Shown: positions 9,782 through 17,872 of the stretch, one piece after another | How the letters are laid out: each line of letters begins with the position of its first letter | Numbering within the stretch: the stretch's first letter is position 1 | DNA from: Pararoseomonas sp. SCSIO 73927 | GTDB lineage: Bacteria > Pseudomonadota > Alphaproteobacteria > Acetobacterales > Acetobacteraceae | Assembly (NCBI RefSeq): GCF_037040815.1 | Contig: NZ_CP146232.1 | Location: 3,380,001-3,444,000 of the forward strand | Reading direction: 5' to 3' | Length of the DNA: 64,000 nucleotides | Notes under the pieces: model-generated | What the model was told of the DNA's origin: nothing | The model's database searches: none | Seen by the model: only the letters and a program-made list of their open reading frames with translations | Made by a program: the position numbers and the translations under genes

Positions 9782-10117
9782 ATGGCCGCGAACAGCGACG
9801 CAGGCAAGGCAGTGGATCAGGCCGCCGCCAAGGTGAGCGACACCGTGAACAAGGTGAGCGACGCGGCAGGCGGCGTGGCCGACAGCGCCTCGGAGCAGAT
9901 CGCCGCGCTCCGCAAGCAGGTCGAGGACCTCTACGCCGATCGCGAGAAGTACCTGTCCAAGGCGATGGACACGGCCGAGGGCTACGCCGCCCGCGCCAGC
10001 GACGCCGCCCAGGTGCAGTACGAGGCCGTGGCCGACCGCGTCCGGGAGCGTCCGGCTCAGTCCATCCTGATCGCCGCCGCCGCCGGCTACATTCTCGCCC
10101 GTATCCTGGGCCGCTGA
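9782..10117 (+). CDS. DUF883 (ElaB/YqjD-like) C-tail-anchored protein
   Basis: A 111-residue protein with a long Ala/Lys/Glu-rich amphipathic helix and a C-terminal hydrophobic anchor, RPAQSILIAAAAGYILARILGR, typical of YqjD/ElaB proteins. In E. coli these are stationary-phase inner-membrane proteins that bind ribosomes; whether that holds here is unknown. GGAGGG lies 4 bases before the ATG, which supports this start over an in-frame ATG 99 bases upstream. A putative EcfG promoter precedes it, and a holin-like membrane gene follows after 13 bases. Confidence 0.88.
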   Translation: MAANSDAGKAVDQAAAKVSDTVNKVSDAAGGVADSASEQIAALRKQVEDLYADREKYLSKAMDTAEGYAARASDAAQVQYEAVADRVRERPAQSILIAAAAGYILARILGR

Positions 10118-10130
10118 GAGGAGTCGCGAG

Positions 10131-10559
10131 ATGCTGCGGACCTTCAGCCTGGTCGGGATGGCGGCGCAGGCCGAAAGCCGCCGTCTCAAAGCGAAGGCGA
10201 GTGCCACGGGCACGCGCATGGCCTTCTACGCCGGGGCCGGCATCATGGGGCTGGCTGCCTTCGTGGTGCTTCACTTCGTCCTGTGGTTCCTCGCACGGAA
10301 CACCTTCGGAACGGTCGTCTCCTCCCTGCTGGTCATGGTCTTCGACCTTGTCCTGGCCGGGATCTGCGTCTTTCTCGCCTCGCGCAACTCCTCCGTGCGC
10401 GAGGAGATGGAGGCGCAGGCCGTGCGCAACGTGGCGCTGACCGGGGCGGCCCAGTCGGCCGTCAGCGGCTTCACCACCCAGGCCGGGCCGCTCATGGCGC
10501 TGGCGGGTATTGCCATCGCCGCGCTCTGGCCGAAGCTCCGCGGCGGCCGGCGAGTCTAG
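10131..10559 (+). CDS. Membrane protein, YqjE/holin-superfamily-like
   Basis: A 142-residue protein with two adjacent membrane helices (about 29-51 and 60-86) and a weaker third hydrophobic stretch (about 117-133). The N-terminal helix is amphipathic. In many proteobacteria a DUF883 gene is followed by a YqjE-type membrane protein, and this pairing, more than a motif, suggests the family. It is the second gene of a stress-regulated pair and ends before a strong terminator. Confidence 0.65.
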   Translation: MLRTFSLVGMAAQAESRRLKAKASATGTRMAFYAGAGIMGLAAFVVLHFVLWFLARNTFGTVVSSLLVMVFDLVLAGICVFLASRNSSVREEMEAQAVRNVALTGAAQSAVSGFTTQAGPLMALAGIAIAALWPKLRGGRRV

Positions 10560-10588
10560 CGCGCCGAAACCATGCGACGTGAATGAGA

Positions 10589-10617
10589 GGGCGCCTCCTT
10601 CCGGAGGCGCCCTTTTT
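10589..10617 (+). terminator. Rho-independent terminator
   Basis: GGGCGCCTCC, a TTCC loop, GGAGGCGCCC, then TTTTT. A perfect 10-bp stem with T-run, 30 bases after the holin-like gene, ending the DUF883 transcript and insulating the pst operon. Confidence 0.92.
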
Positions 10618-10636
10618 CGTGCTCGGGCCACGGTCG

Positions 10637-10654
10637 CTGTCATTGAACCGTCAT
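10637..10654 (+). promoter_or_regulatory. Pho box (PhoB-binding site)
   Basis: CTGTCATTGAACCGTCAT: two 7-base half-sites CTGTCAT and CCGTCAT 11 bases apart, the classic PhoB direct repeat, followed by AAAT. It lies 80 bases before the pstS start and should activate the pst-phoU-phoB operon at low phosphate, including phoB itself. Confidence 0.85.
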
Positions 10655-10734
10655 AAATTTGAAACTCACACGTCGCCGCCCTTACCTAGAAGGCGGCAGC
10701 CGGCCGAAAGGCCGGACCGAAGAACCACGGAGAA

Positions 10735-11787
10735 ATGCTGGTGATCACCCGCCGTCTCGCCCTCACGGGCCTCGTCGCCGCCGCGGCCACGCCCGCGGCG
10801 CTCCCCGCCCTGGCCCAGACCGCCCAGATCACGGGGGCCGGCGCCTCCTTCCCGAATCCGGTCTACCAGCGCTGGGGCGAGGGCGCGAAGGCGGCCGGCA
10901 TCCAGCTCAACTACCAGTCCGTCGGGTCGGGCGCGGGCGTGAACCAGATCCGCAATCGCACCGTCGACTTCGGCGCCACCGACGCCCCGCTGACGCAGCA
11001 GCAGCTGACCGAGGCGAACCTCCTGCAGTTCCCGACCGTGATGGGCGCCGTGGTTCCCATCGTGAACATCCCGGGCGTCGAGACCGACCAGCTGCGCCTG
11101 ACGGGCGAGGTCCTGGCCGAGATCTATGCCGGCCGGATCACCCGCTGGAACGACCCGCGCATCGTCGAGATGAACAGCGGCGTCACCCTGCCGAACCTGG
11201 CGATCGCCCCGGTGTACCGCGCCGACGCCTCCGGCACGAGCTTCGTGTTCACCTCCTACCTCTCCGCCGTGTCCGAGAGCTGGAAGAACGGCGCCGGCGC
11301 CGGCACCTCCGTGCGCTGGGCCACCGGCGCGGGCGCCCGCGGCAATGAGGGCGTGGCGGGCACCGTCCGCAACACCCGCGGCGGTATCGGCTACGTCGAG
11401 AACGCCTACGCCACGCAGAACCGCCTTGCCACCGTGCAGCTGCGCAACAAGGCCGGCCAGTACGTGAAGCCGACGATGGAGACCTTCCAGGCGGCCGCGA
11501 CCAACGCCAACTGGAACGCGCCGGGGATGGCGGCGAGCATCATCGACCAGCAGGGCGCCAACTCCTGGCCGATCGTCTCCCCGACCTTCATCCTGCTGCC
11601 GACCAACCCGACGGACGGCGCGAAGACCCGCGCGGTGATGCGCTTCTTCGACTGGGCCTTCACCAACGGCGGCAACGTCGCCCGCGAGCTGGAGTACGTT
11701 CCGCTGCCGCAGAACGTGCAGGCCGCCGTGCGCTCCGCCTGGGCCGGGATCCGGATCGACGGCCAGCCGGCCTGGCCGGCCCGCTGA
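10735..11787 (+). CDS. pstS: Phosphate ABC transporter, periplasmic binding protein PstS
   Basis: A 350-residue protein with a signal peptide cut near ALAQ (about residue 28). The PstS fold then begins with ITGAGASFPNPVYQRW and holds the phosphate-binding loops YQSVGSGAGVNQ, DFGATDAPL and RADASGTSFVFTSYL. It captures phosphate for PstCAB. GGAGA stands just before the ATG. It is first in the operon, downstream of a Pho box and followed by an attenuator-like hairpin, which fits the usual excess of binding protein over membrane parts. Confidence 0.96.
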   Translation: MLVITRRLALTGLVAAAATPAALPALAQTAQITGAGASFPNPVYQRWGEGAKAAGIQLNYQSVGSGAGVNQIRNRTVDFGATDAPLTQQQLTEANLLQFPTVMGAVVPIVNIPGVETDQLRLTGEVLAEIYAGRITRWNDPRIVEMNSGVTLPNLAIAPVYRADASGTSFVFTSYLSAVSESWKNGAGAGTSVRWATGAGARGNEGVAGTVRNTRGGIGYVENAYATQNRLATVQLRNKAGQYVKPTMETFQAAATNANWNAPGMAASIIDQQGANSWPIVSPTFILLPTNPTDGAKTRAVMRFFDWAFTNGGNVARELEYVPLPQNVQAAVRSAWAGIRIDGQPAWPAR

Positions 11788-11823
11788 AGCGCCGGGGCTC
11801 CGAAGCCCTGAGCTGAGGCAACC

Positions 11824-11860
11824 CGTCCGGCGGCCCCGCGCCGCCGGACGACCCTTTTTT
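11824..11860 (+). terminator. Intercistronic attenuator hairpin between pstS and pstC
   Basis: CGTCCGGCGGC pairs perfectly with GCCGCCGGACG (11 bp, 5-base loop), then ACCC and TTTTTT. A strong intrinsic terminator inside the pst operon should let only part of the transcripts reach pstC. Confidence 0.8.
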
Positions 11861-11873
11861 CGAGGAAGACCGC

Positions 11874-12854
11874 GTGGCACAGGTCGCCGTCCCAGAAACC
11901 CTTGAAGTCGCCCCGGCGCGCCCCACCACCCGGAAGGGCAGCGGGACCGGCGACACCATCTTCGCCTTTCTCTGCCGCGCCTCCGCGGCGCTGGTGCTGG
12001 TGCTGCTCGGCGCCATCATCGTGGAGCTGTTCCTGGGCGGGCTTCCTGCCTTCCGGGCCTTCGGCGCCGCCTTCATCTCCTCCACGGACTGGGATCCGGT
12101 GCAGGAGATCTACGGCGCGGGCGTGCCGATCTACGGCACCATCCTCACCGCCATCCTCGCCCTTCTCCTCGCCGTGCCGGTCGCCTTCGGCATCGCCTTC
12201 TTCCTGACGGAGCTGGCGCCGGAGTGGATGCGCGGCCCCGTCGGCACCGCGATCGAGCTGCTGGCGGCCGTTCCCTCCATCATCTTCGGCATGTGGGGCT
12301 TCTTCGTCATCGTCCCGGTGATGGCGAGCACGATCCAGCCGGCAATCATCGACACGGTCGGCGAGCTGCCGCTGATCGGCAGCCTCTTCCAGGGCCCGCC
12401 CTTCGGCACGGGCCTTTTCACCGCCGCCCTCATCCTCGCGATCATGGTGCTGCCCTTCATCGCCGCCACCATGCGGGACGTCTTCCTGCAGGTCCCCGGC
12501 GTCTACAAGGAGAGCGCCTACGGTCTGGGCTCCACGCGGTGGGAGGTGATGCGCAAGGTCGTGCTGCCCTACACCCGCGTCTCCGTCGTCGGCGGCATCA
12601 TGCTCGGCCTCGGCCGCGCGCTGGGCGAGACGATGGCCGTCACCTTCGTCATCGGCAACGCCAACCGCATTACCCCCTCGCTCTTCGGGCCGGGCAACAC
12701 CATCGCCTCCATCGTGGCGCTGGAGTTCGGCGAGAGCGGCGCGGGCAGCCTGAAGCTCTCCGCCCTGCTGGCGCTCGGCTTCCTTCTCTTCGTCATCTCC
12801 TTCGCGGTGCTGGCCCTCTCGCGCTGGCTGCTCCGCTCGCGGCTGAAGGGCTGA
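11874..12854 (+). CDS. pstC: Phosphate ABC transporter permease PstC
   Basis: A 326-residue inner-membrane permease with about six helices and the binding-protein-dependent transport motif (YGLGSTRWEVMRKVVLPYTRVSVVGGI). The P-S-I-I-F-G-M-W-G segment is conserved in PstC. The start is GTG at 11874, directly after the T-run of the upstream hairpin, with a GAGGAAGAC ribosome site. It pairs with PstA. Confidence 0.94.
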   Translation: MAQVAVPETLEVAPARPTTRKGSGTGDTIFAFLCRASAALVLVLLGAIIVELFLGGLPAFRAFGAAFISSTDWDPVQEIYGAGVPIYGTILTAILALLLAVPVAFGIAFFLTELAPEWMRGPVGTAIELLAAVPSIIFGMWGFFVIVPVMASTIQPAIIDTVGELPLIGSLFQGPPFGTGLFTAALILAIMVLPFIAATMRDVFLQVPGVYKESAYGLGSTRWEVMRKVVLPYTRVSVVGGIMLGLGRALGETMAVTFVIGNANRITPSLFGPGNTIASIVALEFGESGAGSLKLSALLALGFLLFVISFAVLALSRWLLRSRLKG

Positions 12855-12859
12855 ACCAG

Positions 12860-13762
12860 GTGTCCGCCACAACCTCTCCCACTCCCGTCTCCTCGATCCC
12901 GGGCCGGGCCAAGGACCGCGCCACCTCCGAGGCGCTGGGCCGCAGCCGCGCCCGCGCGGACGCGATCGTGCGGGTGCTCTGCACCGGCGCCACGGTGCTG
13001 GGCCTCTTCTTCCTGGCCTCGATCCTCCTCACGCTGCTGATCCGCGGCGCGGGCGGCATCTCGCTGAGCGTGTTCACGGAGGTCACCCGGCCTCCGGGCT
13101 CGCATGGCGGCCTGCTGAACCCGATCATCGGCAGCCTCATCCAGGTCTTCCTGGCCACGATCGTCGGCACGCCGATCGGCATGCTCGTGGGCACCTACCT
13201 CGCCGAGTACGCCGGCGAGTCCCGCTTCGGCCAGCTCGTCCGCTTCGTGTCGGACGTGCTGCTCTCCGCGCCCTCGATCCTCATCGGCCTCTTCGTCTAC
13301 CAGATCCTGGTGCTGCCCTTCGGCGGCTTCTCCGGCTGGGCGGGCATCGTGGCGCTGGCGATCATCGTGATCCCCGTGGTGGTCCGCACCACCGAGGACA
13401 TGCTGCGCCTGATCCCGAACACCTTGCGGGAGGCGGTGATCGGTCTCGGCGCCCCGAAGTGGAAGATGATCGTGCTGGTCTGCTGGCGCGCCGCGGTCTC
13501 GGGCATCATCACCGGCATCCTGCTGGCCGTGGCCCGCGTGGCCGGCGAGACGGCGCCGCTGCTCTTCACCTCGCTCGGCAACCTCAACTGGTCGCTGAAC
13601 CTCTCCCAGCCCATGTCGAGCCTGCCGATCACCATCTACTCCTACGCCGGTTCGCCCTATGAGGACTGGATCACGCTCGCCTGGACGGGCGCGCTGATCA
13701 TCACCCTCGGCGTGCTCGGCCTCAACGTCCTCGCGCGCTCCGTGCTGCGCGCCCGCAAGTAG
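12860..13762 (+). CDS. pstA: Phosphate ABC transporter permease PstA
   Basis: A 300-residue permease with a cytoplasmic N-tail of about 40 residues, then six predicted helices. Conserved PstA features are PPGSHGGLLNPIIGSL, LSAPSILIGLF and the coupling loop LREAVIGLGAPKWKMIVLVCWRAA. The start is GTG at 12860, 5 bases after the pstC stop; frames upstream overlap pstC and are not part of the protein. Confidence 0.93.
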   Translation: MSATTSPTPVSSIPGRAKDRATSEALGRSRARADAIVRVLCTGATVLGLFFLASILLTLLIRGAGGISLSVFTEVTRPPGSHGGLLNPIIGSLIQVFLATIVGTPIGMLVGTYLAEYAGESRFGQLVRFVSDVLLSAPSILIGLFVYQILVLPFGGFSGWAGIVALAIIVIPVVVRTTEDMLRLIPNTLREAVIGLGAPKWKMIVLVCWRAAVSGIITGILLAVARVAGETAPLLFTSLGNLNWSLNLSQPMSSLPITIYSYAGSPYEDWITLAWTGALIITLGVLGLNVLARSVLRARK

Positions 13763-13777
13763 AGCCGGAGACCGGTC

Positions 13778-14746
13778 ATGAGCATGAGCCAGAACAACAG
13801 CACCGGCGCCGCCATCAACAGCGGCGCCATGAACCCGGGCGCGGCCAACGCCGCCGCAGTGAACGACGCCCAGGCGGCCGTGGCGGAGCAGAAGGCGGCG
13901 GAGCTGGCGCAGATCGCCCAGCAGTCCCACCCGCAGCAGGCCCCTTCCGGCAGCTTCGGCGGCATGACCGTGCGGTCCTCCGCCGTGATGAACCAGGCCC
14001 GGATCGCGGTAAAGGACCTGAACTTCTACTACGGCACCAACAAGGCCCTGAAGGGCATCAACCTCGACTTCCCGGACCGGCAGGTCACCGGGATGATCGG
14101 CCCCTCCGGCTGCGGCAAGTCCACGCTGCTCCGCGTGCTGAACCGCATGTACAGCCTCTACCCCGGCCAGCGCGCCGAGGGGCAGGTGCTGCTGGACGGA
14201 CAGAACGTGGTGGACGACTCCATGGACCTGAACTCGCTGCGGGCGAAGGTCGGCATGGTCTTCCAGAAGCCGACGCCCTTCCCGATGACGATCCACGAGA
14301 ACATCGCCTTCGGCATCCGGCTGCACGAGAAGCTCTCCCGCGCCGAGCTGGAGGAGCGGATCGAGTGGGCGCTCACCCGCTCCGCCCTCTGGGGCGAGGT
14401 GAAGGACCGGCTCCACACCTCCGCCATGGGCCTCTCGGGCGGGCAGCAGCAGCGCCTGTGCATCGCGCGCACCATCGCCGTGCGCCCGGACGTGATCCTG
14501 TTCGACGAGCCGACCTCCGCACTCGACCCGATCAGCACCCTCAAGATCGAGGAGCTGATCGACGAGCTGAAGCGCGACTTCACCATCGCGATCGTCACCC
14601 ACAACATGCAGCAGGCGGCCCGCTGCGCGGACCAGGTGGCCTTCTTCTACCTGGGCGAGCTGGTGGAGGTGGCGCCTGCCGCCGAGCTCTTCACCGCCCC
14701 GCGCCAGAAGCGCACCCAAGAGTACATCACCGGCCGCTTCGGCTGA
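13778..14746 (+). CDS. pstB: Phosphate ABC transporter ATPase PstB (long N-terminal extension)
   Basis: A 322-residue ATPase. The canonical PstB begins around residue 71 ([21 protein letters not shown]). Walker A is GPSGCGKST, the signature LSGGQQQR and Walker [12 protein letters not shown]. The first 70 residues are rich in Asn, Ala and Gln and absent from typical 250-270-residue PstB proteins. The start at 13778 has GGAG 7 bases upstream. Internal ATGs at residues 63 and 71 could give the shorter form, so the extension is not certain to be made. Confidence 0.93.
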   Translation: MSMSQNNSTGAAINSGAMNPGAANAAAVNDAQAAVAEQKAAELAQIAQQSHPQQAPSGSFGGMTVRSSAVMNQARIAVKDLNFYYGTNKALKGINLDFPDRQVTGMIGPSGCGKSTLLRVLNRMYSLYPGQRAEGQVLLDGQNVVDDSMDLNSLRAKVGMVFQKPTPFPMTIHENIAFGIRLHEKLSRAELEERIEWALTRSALWGEVKDRLHTSAMGLSGGQQQRLCIARTIAVRPDVILFDEPTSALDPISTLKIEELIDELKRDFTIAIVTHNMQQAARCADQVAFFYLGELVEVAPAAELFTAPRQKRTQEYITGRFG

Positions 14747-14763
14747 CCGGCGGGGGAACGGAA

Positions 14764-15468
14764 ATGGCCTCGGAGCATATCGTGAAGTCCTACGATGAAG
14801 AGCTGAAGCGCCTGCGCGAGCTGATCGCCCGCATGGGCGGCCTTGCGGAACGCCAGGTGGCCGATGCCGCCTACGCCCTGGTCCGCCGGGATTCCGAGCT
14901 GGCCGGCGAGGTGGTGGGCCGCGACGCCCCGATCGACGCGCTGGAGCGCGAGGTGGACGCCTTCTGCGTGCGCCTCCTGGCGCTCCGCCAGCCGCTGGCG
15001 GCGGACCTGCGCTTCATCATCGCAGCCCTGAAGATCAGCCAGGACATCGAGCGCATCGGCGACTACGCCCGCAACGTGGCCAAGCGCGCGATCATCGTCT
15101 CCAGCCAGCCCTTCCTCGGCGGCGTGAACGGCTTCCAGTGGATGGCGCAGCTGGTGCAGCGCAACCTGAAGGACAGCATCGACGCCTTCGTGAAGGACGA
15201 TGCGGACCTGGCCGAGCGGGTCTGGGCCGCGGACGCCCCCGTGGACGACATCTACACCGGGATTTTCCGGGAGATGCTGACCCACATGATGGAGGATCCG
15301 CGCAACATCACGGCCTGCACGCACCTCCTCTTCATCGCCAAGAACTTCGAGCGCATCGGCGACCACGCGACGAACATCGCGGAGACGGTGCACTACGCCG
15401 TGCGCGGCGCCAGCCTGCCGGACGACCGTCCGAAGGCCGACGCCTCCATCGAGGCGCCGACCCCATGA
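14764..15468 (+). CDS. phoU: Phosphate signalling protein PhoU
   Basis: A 234-residue all-helical protein with two PhoU repeats, each holding the metal-binding E/D-x-x-x-D motif (DIERIGDYARN and FERIGDHATN). PhoU relays PstSCAB transport state to PhoR and damps phosphate uptake. The ATG at 14764 follows GGGGGAACGGAA. The stop overlaps the phoB start (ATGA). Confidence 0.95.
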   Translation: MASEHIVKSYDEELKRLRELIARMGGLAERQVADAAYALVRRDSELAGEVVGRDAPIDALEREVDAFCVRLLALRQPLAADLRFIIAALKISQDIERIGDYARNVAKRAIIVSSQPFLGGVNGFQWMAQLVQRNLKDSIDAFVKDDADLAERVWAADAPVDDIYTGIFREMLTHMMEDPRNITACTHLLFIAKNFERIGDHATNIAETVHYAVRGASLPDDRPKADASIEAPTP

Positions 15469-16181
15469 GGTCCGCGGCGCTTCCGGACGCGCAGCGCCCG
15501 ACCATCCTCGTCGTCGAGGACGAGGCGCCGCTCCTCACCCTTCTCCGGTACAACCTGGAGAAACAGGGTTTCCGGGTGGAGGAGGCGGCCGATGGGCCGG
15601 AGGCGCTGATCCGCGTCGCCGAATCCCGCCCGGACCTGATGCTGCTGGACTGGATGCTGCCCGCGATGTCCGGGCTGGAGGTCTGCCGCCAGCTACGCCG
15701 CCGGCCGGAGACGCGGGACCTGCCGATCATCATGGTCACCGCCCGCACGGAGGAGGCCGACGCCGTCCGCGCGCTCGACACCGGCGCGGACGACCATATC
15801 GGCAAGCCCTTCACCATGGACGCGCTGCTGGCCCGCATCCGCGCGGTGATGCGTCGCTCCGGCGCCCCTGCCGCCCGCGGCACGCTGGCCTGGCAGGACA
15901 TCGTGATGGACCAGGACGCCCACCGCGTGACGCGGGCCGGGCGCACCCTGCACCTCGGCCCCACCGAGTACCGGCTGCTGGAGTTCTTCCTGCAGCACCC
16001 CGGCCGCGTCTTCTCCCGCGAGCAGCTGCTGGACGCGGTGTGGGGCCGGGACATCCACGTGGAGCTGCGCACGGTGGACGTGCACATCCGCCGGCTCCGC
16101 AAGGCGATCAACGGGGAATCGGACGCGGACGTCATCCGCACGGTGCGCAGCGCGGGCTACGCCCTGGACACGGATGGCTGA
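15465..16181 (+). CDS. phoB: Phosphate regulon response regulator PhoB
   Basis: A 238-residue OmpR/PhoB-type regulator. The receiver (about 13-128) has VVEDEAPLL, the phospho-Asp in LMLLDWMLP and Lys in GKPF. The winged-helix domain has LGPTEYRLLEFFLQHPGRVFSREQLLD and the recognition helix VDVHIRRLRKAI. It should bind the Pho box at 10637 and so activate its own operon. No phoR kinase gene lies nearby. Confidence 0.95.
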   Translation: MRSAALPDAQRPTILVVEDEAPLLTLLRYNLEKQGFRVEEAADGPEALIRVAESRPDLMLLDWMLPAMSGLEVCRQLRRRPETRDLPIIMVTARTEEADAVRALDTGADDHIGKPFTMDALLARIRAVMRRSGAPAARGTLAWQDIVMDQDAHRVTRAGRTLHLGPTEYRLLEFFLQHPGRVFSREQLLDAVWGRDIHVELRTVDVHIRRLRKAINGESDADVIRTVRSAGYALDTDG

Positions 16182-16187
16182 GGGGAG

Positions 16188-16210
16188 GGGCCGGGTCTCC
16201 CGGCCCTTGT
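16188..16210 (+). terminator. Terminator-like hairpin after phoB
   Basis: GGGCCGGG, loop TCT, CCCGGCCC, then TTGTT. The hairpin starts 7 bases after the phoB stop and separates the pst operon from the chemosensory cluster. Confidence 0.6.
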
Positions 16211-16266
16211 TCCCAAGCGCCGCCCGCCGCCCTATCGTCCCCGGTGAAGCGAGGGGGAAGGCGGGT

Positions 16267-16677
16267 TTGGACGCTGCGGCGCTGCGCCACGAGATGCCGC
16301 CCGAGGTGGACGGCCTGCCGGCCCTCCTCGACCGGCTGGAAGCCTTCTCGGAGGCCGCGGGCCTGTCCCCCGGCGCGGCGCAGCGCCTTTCCATCGTGGC
16401 GGAGGAGCTGGCGGCGAACGTCGCCATGCACGGCCGGGGCGCCAGCCGCCTGCTGGTGGAGGCACGGCGCGAGGGCGATTCGGTCCACCTGCTGATCGAG
16501 GATGACGGCCCCGCCTTCGATCCCCTCTCGGCGGCCGCGCCCGACCTCGACGCGGCCGTCGAGGAGCGCGAGATCGGGGGCCTGGGCGTGCACTTCGTCC
16601 GCCGCATGACGCGTGAGGCGGCCTATGAGCGCCGCGACGGGACGAATCGCCTGACAGCCCTGCTGGACGCGGGCTGA
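16267..16677 (+). CDS. RsbW-like anti-sigma/serine kinase (HATPase_c_2)
   Basis: A 136-residue GHKL ATPase of the RsbW/SpoIIAB type: N-box IVAEELAANVAMHG and G1 box DDGPAFDP, then GGLGVHFVRRMTREAAYER as the G2 region. Such proteins phosphorylate a STAS partner and hold or release a target. The next gene is a STAS protein, and an RsbU-like phosphatase is encoded at 24151, making a full partner-switch set. I prefer a TTG start at 16267 (GGGGGAAGG upstream) over an ATG at 16174 that overlaps phoB, because the upstream stretch contains the phoB hairpin. Confidence 0.8.
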   Translation: MDAAALRHEMPPEVDGLPALLDRLEAFSEAAGLSPGAAQRLSIVAEELAANVAMHGRGASRLLVEARREGDSVHLLIEDDGPAFDPLSAAAPDLDAAVEEREIGGLGVHFVRRMTREAAYERRDGTNRLTALLDAG

Positions 16678-16754
16678 ACGGGGCGGCAAAGATCAACCGC
16701 GCCGGCCACCCATGGCCAGAACATCCTCTCGGGCCGGCGCTGACTGGAGACACC

Positions 16755-17081
16755 ATGCAGATCGCCGAGCACCGGGAAGGCGCGACCACCATCGCCGCGC
16801 TGGAGGGCCGCCTGGACACCGCCACCGCCCCGGCAACCGAGGAGAAGCTGGTCTCCCTGCTCGACGGGGGCGGGCTCGTCGCGGACATGTCGGAGGTCCG
16901 CTACGTCTCCTCCGCCGGGCTGCGGGTGCTGCTGAAGGCGGCGAAGCAGGCGCGGGTGAAGGGCGTGTCCTTCTCGGTCTGCGGGCTGCAGCCGGCGGTG
17001 CGGGAGGTCTTCGAGATCTCCGGCTTCGACAAGATCATCCCCATGCACGCCACCCGCGCCGAGGCGGTGGCCGGCGCCTGA
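16755..17081 (+). CDS. STAS-domain anti-sigma factor antagonist (RsbV-like)
   Basis: A 108-residue single STAS domain. The phosphorylatable serine motif is YVSSAGLRVLL, with Ser53 at the position of SpoIIAA Ser58. Unphosphorylated RsbV-like proteins bind RsbW-like kinases. It sits between the RsbW-like gene and cheR, so its partner is probably encoded next door. The role of its output in chemosensing is inferred only from position. Confidence 0.88.
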   Translation: MQIAEHREGATTIAALEGRLDTATAPATEEKLVSLLDGGGLVADMSEVRYVSSAGLRVLLKAAKQARVKGVSFSVCGLQPAVREVFEISGFDKIIPMHATRAEAVAGA

Positions 17082-17101
17082 CCCCCGGGTGCGGCGGGGC
17101 C

Positions 17102-17872
17102 GTGCCCGTCCCCCGTACGGCCGCGTTCCCGCCCTCGGGCGACGCCTCTGCCTCCCGCGCCGGGGAGGGGCTGGCGGCCCTCGCCGGCCTTGCCCCCTCC
17201 GCCGTGCTGCAGCGCCGGCTGGAGCGGGCGGCCCCGCTCCTCCCGGCGCTGGAGACGCGGCCGGACATCGATTGCCCTGGCTGGGCCGCGCTGCTGGACG
17301 CGGTGACGGTGGGGGAGACCCGGCTCTTCCGCGCCGCGCCCCAGCTCCTCGCCCTGCGCGGCCTGATGCCGGGCCTGCCCGGCCGGCCGCTCCGCCTTCT
17401 CTCGGCCGGCTGCTCCTCGGGGGAGGAGGCCTGGAGCCTCGCCCTTCTCGCTGAGGGGGCGGGGATCGAGGCCGAGGTTCTGGGCCTCGACATCAATCGC
17501 TCCGCCCTCGCGGCCGCCGCTGCCGGCCGCTACCCCGCCGGTCCGCCGGACGCGCTGCGCGAGGTGCCGGCACCGCTCCGCCCCCGCTTCCAGCTGGCCG
17601 ATGGTTGGGTCCTGCCTGGGGCCGCCCGGCCGCCTGCCTTCCTCCGCGCCAACCTGCTCGCCCCGCCGCCGGGCCTCGGCAGGTTCGGCGCCATCCTCTG
17701 CCGCAACGTGCTGATCTACTTGCTGCCGACGGCGCGGGACACGATCCTGCGCGACCTTGCCGGACGCCTGCTGCCGGGCGGCGCCCTCCTGCTCGGCCCC
17801 ACCGAATTCCCGGGCCCCGACCTGCCCCTGCGCCCGGAGCCGGGCGTGCACGGCGTGTGGCGCCGCCTGTGA
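17102..17872 (+). CDS. cheR: Chemoreceptor methyltransferase CheR
   Basis: A 256-residue protein with the CheR N-terminal helical region and a SAM-binding fold. The motifs are GCSSGEEAWSLALL, VLGLDINRSAL and ILCRNVLIYL. CheR methylates glutamates of chemoreceptors (MCPs). The start is taken as GTG 17102, soon after the STAS stop; longer in-frame starts run into the STAS gene. The stop overlaps the next start (GTGA). Confidence 0.88.
   Translation: MPVPRTAAFPPSGDASASRAGEGLAALAGLAPSAVLQRRLERAAPLLPALETRPDIDCPGWAALLDAVTVGETRLFRAAPQLLALRGLMPGLPGRPLRLLSAGCSSGEEAWSLALLAEGAGIEAEVLGLDINRSALAAAAAGRYPAGPPDALREVPAPLRPRFQLADGWVLPGAARPPAFLRANLLAPPPGLGRFGAILCRNVLIYLLPTARDTILRDLAGRLLPGGALLLGPTEFPGPDLPLRPEPGVHGVWRRL

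Noticed and set aside
10648..10680. A second Pho box after the first
   Set aside because: The next 11-base register (TTGAAAC) has little match to CTGTCAT.
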